Shown: positions 59,490 through 64,000 of the stretch, piece after piece
Numbering within the stretch: the stretch's first letter is position 1
Layout: every line of letters begins with the position of its first letter
NCBI GenBank assembly: GCA_902773835.1
Contig: CACYFZ010000005.1
Location: forward strand, 1 to 64,000
Length of the DNA: 64,000 nucleotides
From: an uncultured Eubacteriales bacterium
Lineage (GTDB): Bacteria; Bacillota; Clostridia; Peptostreptococcales; Anaerovoracaceae
Reading direction: 5' to 3'
Notes under the pieces: generated by a model
What the model was told of the DNA's origin: nothing
Database searches by the model: none
Seen by the model: the letters and a program-made list of their open reading frames with translations, nothing else
Translations under genes and position numbers: made by a program

Positions 59490-60800
59490 TTAGTTCGATG
59501 CCTCCTTTACCATCATCTTCGCGAGTTTGTTAGTCAGTGCCAGCGGTCTGCGAGCCGGGCATGTGTATGAACAGCTTCCGCATTCCATGCACTGCATAAC
59601 CTTGAATCTGTTTAATTTATCTACGTCCTTGGCCTCGTATGCGTCGGCGAATATGCTAGGCATAAGACCGAACGGGCAGGCTGTGTGACAGCGCTGGCAG
59701 TTGAGGCAGGCAGTCTCTTCCTTTACCTCCGCCATCTCAGCTCCGAAGCAGAGTACGGCTGATGTATTTTTCATTGTCGGAGAATCATCGCCTTTGGTGG
59801 CACGACCCATCATAGGGCCTCCCATGATAATCTTACGAGGCTCTTTTTTGTAGCCGCCGCAGAACTCGATGATGTCTGCGATTCTGGTCCCGATAGGAAC
59901 GTATACGTTCTGAGGATTCTGAACGGCATCTCCGTCTATGGTTACTCTTCTTCTGATTATAGGCATACCGGTCTTGAAGTACTCAGCCATAACGCCTACC
60001 GTAGAAACGTTGTCGAGTATTACACCGAGCTGTGCCGGGAGAACTCCCGCATCCATGGTCTTTCCGGTGACCTCGTAGATGAGAACACGCTCAGCACCCT
60101 TCGGATAGCTGGACGGAAGCTCCACGATCTCAATATTATCAATCTCATTTTGATCGATAAGTCTCTTCAGATTGGCAATCGCCTCAGGCTTATTAGTCTC
60201 AACTCCGATAAATCCCTTTTTCAGGTCGAGATAGTGCATGATCAGTTTCATTCCGTCAAGAACGTCCTGACCGTTCTCAATCATCTCTCGGTTATCTGTT
60301 GTGATGAAAGGCTCACACTCTGCGGCGTTGACCACGAGGTACTCGCATTCATCTAAATTCTTAGGATTAAGCTTAATATGTGTCGGGAAAGATGCTCCTC
60401 CGAGTCCGACCATGCCGCTGTCTCTTGCAGCCTTGACGAACTCCTCGAAATTGCCCACTTCCGGCACCTTTACCTCTTCGCTTACCTCCTGCTTTTTATC
60501 AGTTTCGATCACGATATGTGTCTCAAAGCCGCCCATTGAACCGCGGACCTGCTCAATAGCCTTTACGGTTCCGCTTACGCTCGAAAAGATAGGTGCACTT
60601 ACAAAGGCATCGACATCACCGATCCTCTGTCCTACCTTTACATAATCACCTGCCGCCACAAGCGGGGTGCAAGGAGCGCCTATGTTTTGGGACATGCTTA
60701 TGCTGACTTCATCCGGTATCGGCATCGTAACGGTCTCTGCTCCGGCCGTATTCTTATGATGCGGTACATGGATGCTTGGCAAATGTTTTCTTTGGCTCAT
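59490..60800 (-). CDS. rnfC: Rnf complex subunit C (NADH-binding, Fe-S)
   Basis: About 436 residues from ATG 60800; a longer in-frame start lacks support. Features are the N-terminal biotinyl-like segment (PLVAAGDYVKVGQRIGDVDAFVSAPIFSSVSG, in part), the NADH/flavin-binding region VGLGGASFPTHIKL and VNAAECEPFITTD, and two [4Fe-4S] motifs CLNCQRCHTACP and CMECGSCSYTCP. RnfC is the peripheral subunit that meets NAD. It is the first gene of the operon; a TATAAT box (minus strand, 60888-60883) lies about 85 bases upstream. Confidence 0.97.
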   Translation of the reverse strand: MSQRKHLPSIHVPHHKNTAGAETVTMPIPDEVSISMSQNIGAPCTPLVAAGDYVKVGQRIGDVDAFVSAPIFSSVSGTVKAIEQVRGSMGGFETHIVIETDKKQEVSEEVKVPEVGNFEEFVKAARDSGMVGLGGASFPTHIKLNPKNLDECEYLVVNAAECEPFITTDNREMIENGQDVLDGMKLIMHYLDLKKGFIGVETNKPEAIANLKRLIDQNEIDNIEIVELPSSYPKGAERVLIYEVTGKTMDAGVLPAQLGVILDNVSTVGVMAEYFKTGMPIIRRRVTIDGDAVQNPQNVYVPIGTRIADIIEFCGGYKKEPRKIIMGGPMMGRATKGDDSPTMKNTSAVLCFGAEMAEVKEETACLNCQRCHTACPFGLMPSIFADAYEAKDVDKLNRFKVMQCMECGSCSYTCPARRPLALTNKLAKMMVKEASN

Positions 60801-60882
60801 CCCTTGGAAAACTCCTTTCCTGTTGTTGCAATATCTACCTTTTGGGAGCACAAAAAAAATAATCTCCCCGTTTAACGCGTAC

Positions 60883-60888
60883 ATTATA
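60883..60888 (-). promoter_or_regulatory. Probable -10 box of the rnf operon
   Basis: A perfect TATAAT reads on the minus strand 83 bases before the rnfC ATG. No good -35 box is visible at 16-18 bases, so an activator may be involved. The leader contains GGGAG and CTCCC that could pair around a T-rich loop. Confidence 0.45.
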
Positions 60889-60988
60889 TATTATTTACCT
60901 TAAAAAAACATTGATTGATGCAAAAAACACAAGCCCCAAACTGTCTGTTTTTCAAAGCAATCGCGTTATTTTTTTGACTCTCTCAAAC

Positions 60989-61017
60989 TTGCGAGAGCAG
61001 GCCGATAAAAATATAAT
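60989..61017 (+). promoter_or_regulatory. Promoter of the decarboxylase-type gene
   Basis: TTGCGA (60989-60994), a 17-base spacer and TATAAT (61012-61017) predict a transcript start near 61024, between the TTG at 61017 and the GGAGG at 61046. This supports a start codon downstream of 61046. Confidence 0.65.
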
Positions 61018-61058
61018 TGAAGCATCAATATCCGAGCATCAAAGCGGAGGTATTTAAG

Positions 61059-62567
61059 CTGGCAAACAAAATCACGATAATAGATTTTCTGAATGAGAAT
61101 GCGTCCAAAAGCAGTGTATCTTTTCATATGCCCGGACACAAAAGTCGCAGGAGCATGTACTCTCAGTACGGCTATGCCGACCTTCTTAACGATGCAATAA
61201 AATATGACATCACTGAGATCCCGGGTGCGGATGCCCTCTATCACCCGCAGTCTACTCTTCGCGCCGTGATGGAAAACTACTCAGAGCTTTACGGAGTCAG
61301 GCACACGGAGCTTCTCGTCAACGGATCCAGTGCGGGTATCATAGCTGCCGTCTTGGCGTGCGTGCCTATTGGAGGAAAACTGATTCTCGGCAGGAATTCA
61401 CATCACTCAGCATTCAGCGCCCTCAGGCTCGGAGGCATCAATCCCGTATACATACAGCCCGAGACGGAGCCTCGCTATAACCTGAGTGCGGAAATTTCTC
61501 CGTACGCTTTGGAAGATGCCTGCAAGTCTCATCCCGACGCATCGGCAGTGCTTATTACAAGCCCTAACTACTGCGGCATGCTCTCGGACATTGCCCTTTT
61601 AGCAGATACGGCCCATGAGTACGGAATGACACTCATTGTAGATCAGGCTCACGGTTCACATCTTAAATTCTTTGACTATGACGCGAAGGCCCTCAGAGAT
61701 TCCGGTGCCTTTGTTCCGCATATCTCACACTCAGCCGAAACTTTAGGCGCGGACATAGTAATTAACAGCACGCATAAAACCCTGCTCAGTTTTACCGGCA
61801 GCGGCATATTAAATATCTGCACTGCCAGAGTCGATGAGGACGCAGTAAGCGATATGCTCCGAATGCTTCAGACCACCAGCCCGTCCTATCTCCTCATGGC
61901 CAGTTTGGATATAAACGAGAGGATAATGCGAGAGCACGGACGTGAGATTGTCACATCTTGGAAGGCCGACCTCGAATACTTCTATAAAGAAGCTGCCAAA
62001 ATACGAGGTCTTACCGTGGTTCAAGGCGGAGGCGAGCACGGCACGGGTGCCAAAGACGAGGAGTGCTTCCCTCTCTACAGATATCGCGAAGGACCTGATA
62101 TCACAAAGATAAACATTAGTATGGCAGAGCTCGGTCTTTCGGGAGAGAGATTAGAAAAAGAGCTCAGATACAAGGACATAGTGTCCGAGATGGTGCACGG
62201 AGAATACCTGCTGCTTATGACAGGTGCCGGCAATCAGCGCATTGACTATGAAAAACTTCTCTCCGCCCTCAGAGAAATCGCGGACAGTTACGGAGTCGGC
62301 ATAGTCGGAGAACACACTCCACGCTCATTCGATGCTCCGATTCCGGAGATAGCAGACGTCCCTACGGAAGCGGATCTCATCCCGCTGTACGAATCGGAAG
62401 GGCGAGTTGTATACGACCCTATAATCACATACCCACCGGGCACACCGGTCGTATGCCCGGGAGAGATAATGTCTATGGAAGTCATAGGCTACATACAAGA
62501 TCTGCTTGAAAACGGAGACCGTATCTCCGGAGTAGATGAAGAAGGCATGATAAAAGTCGGGCTTTAA
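61059..62567 (+). CDS. Orn/Lys/Arg decarboxylase-type PLP enzyme, probably started by CTG
   Basis: About 502 residues. Family motifs are FHMPGHKSRR, VNGSSAGIIAAVLA, ILGRNSHHSAFSALRLGG, DQAHGSHLKF (PLP Asp and His), STHKTLLSFTGSG with the PLP lysine, and the C-terminal YPPGTPVVCPGE. It is the short form without the N-terminal wing domain of E. coli CadA, as in Bacillus SpeA/YaaO. It removes CO2 from arginine, lysine or ornithine; which one is unclear. No ATG or GTG fits the start: a GGAGG (61046-61050) lies 8 bases before an in-frame CTG (61059), and the family's conserved N-terminus begins just after it. Confidence 0.88.
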   Translation: MANKITIIDFLNENASKSSVSFHMPGHKSRRSMYSQYGYADLLNDAIKYDITEIPGADALYHPQSTLRAVMENYSELYGVRHTELLVNGSSAGIIAAVLACVPIGGKLILGRNSHHSAFSALRLGGINPVYIQPETEPRYNLSAEISPYALEDACKSHPDASAVLITSPNYCGMLSDIALLADTAHEYGMTLIVDQAHGSHLKFFDYDAKALRDSGAFVPHISHSAETLGADIVINSTHKTLLSFTGSGILNICTARVDEDAVSDMLRMLQTTSPSYLLMASLDINERIMREHGREIVTSWKADLEYFYKEAAKIRGLTVVQGGGEHGTGAKDEECFPLYRYREGPDITKINISMAELGLSGERLEKELRYKDIVSEMVHGEYLLLMTGAGNQRIDYEKLLSALREIADSYGVGIVGEHTPRSFDAPIPEIADVPTEADLIPLYESEGRVVYDPIITYPPGTPVVCPGEIMSMEVIGYIQDLLENGDRISGVDEEGMIKVGL

Positions 62568-62581
62568 ACCCGACTTTTGAA

Positions 62582-63862
<1,281 letters not shown>

Positions 63863-64000
63863 TTAAAAAATATTTCTGCGGTATCTGTCATATACATCTG
63901 CAAGTTCTTCCAGCTTTTCCTCTATTTCAAGTTCGAGCTTGGAAAGTTCCGGATAATCACTTCTCTCGATTGCGTTTCTGGCCTGCATCAAAAGTGATAC
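63863..64000 (-). CDS. C-terminal end of an unknown gene (cut by window edge)
   Basis: Forty-five C-terminal residues are visible (MQARNAIERSDYPELSKLEL is part of it), stopping at TAA 63865-63863. The sequence is helical and rich in Glu, Lys and Arg, consistent with a coiled coil. No family can be named from so little. The serS ATG follows within 9 bases, so it is probably the previous gene of the same operon. Confidence 0.6.
   Translation of the reverse strand, partial: VSLLMQARNAIERSDYPELSKLELEIEEKLEELADVYDRYRRNIF

Overview
The window looks like the chromosome of an anaerobic, low-to-mid GC Bacillota of the class Clostridia, probably host-associated. Reasons are AGGAGG-type ribosome sites, clostridial gene families (Gx transporter, NusG-II protein, GguAB-type sugar ABC transporter), a full Rnf complex, and a tmRNA whose tag reads AKTNNNFALAA. 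The genus is not determined. No rRNA, CRISPR array, integrase or transposase was seen, and no gene-free stretch exceeds about 260 bases except the tmRNA gene.

Layout. 1-320: start of tuf behind a tRNA-Thr on the minus strand. 0.46-10.65 kb: a signalling block with a soluble LytS-like kinase, two HD-GYP proteins, a PAS-GGDEF cyclase and two large hybrid histidine kinases, one ending in a DegV fatty-acid-binding domain. 10.9-33.2 kb: a surface-glycan locus. Most of it is one minus-strand operon from 31007 to 11962: ABC exporter, two fucosyltransferases (GT10, GT11), a GT14, four GT2 enzymes, GDP-mannose and GDP-fucose synthesis, then two sulfotransferases with a PAPS-making set (CysD, CysN-CysC, TSUP transporter). 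A blood-group-type GT6 gene and gmd lie beside it, and a third sulfotransferase is broken by an in-frame TAG. 33.4-37.9 kb: a small orphan gene and a sugar ABC transporter. 38.0-42.3 kb: SurE-isochorismatase fusion, ApbE, NusG-II protein, Gx transporter and AzlCD. 42.3-45.3 kb: a STAS/kinase/RsbW fusion with its STAS partner and small membrane proteins. 45.4-47.0 kb: a radical SAM gene wedged beside ssrA. 47.1-53.2 kb: sirtuin, YkgJ-like protein, transglutaminase surface protein, barstar, membrane-anchored barnase and nicotinate phosphoribosyltransferase. 53.4-55.7 kb: rluD-type gene, lepB, smpB. 55.7-60.8 kb: rnfCDGEAB. 61.0-64 kb: Orn/Lys/Arg decarboxylase-type gene, serS and the end of an unknown gene.

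How the parts fit. ManA, ManC, Gmd and Fcl can make GDP-mannose and GDP-L-fucose for the GT10 and GT11 enzymes. CysD/CysNC can make PAPS for the sulfotransferases. The GT6 could cap an H-type (alpha-1,2-fucosylated) acceptor, and the Wzm/Wzt-type pair would export the product. The best inference is a sulfated, fucosylated glycan resembling ABO/Lewis antigens, with poly-G tracts in GT6 and GT11 that could switch it. ApbE probably supplies the covalent FMN of RnfG and RnfD. ssrA and smpB, the two parts of trans-translation, are both present. All functions are inferred from sequence motifs read by eye; no database search was run.
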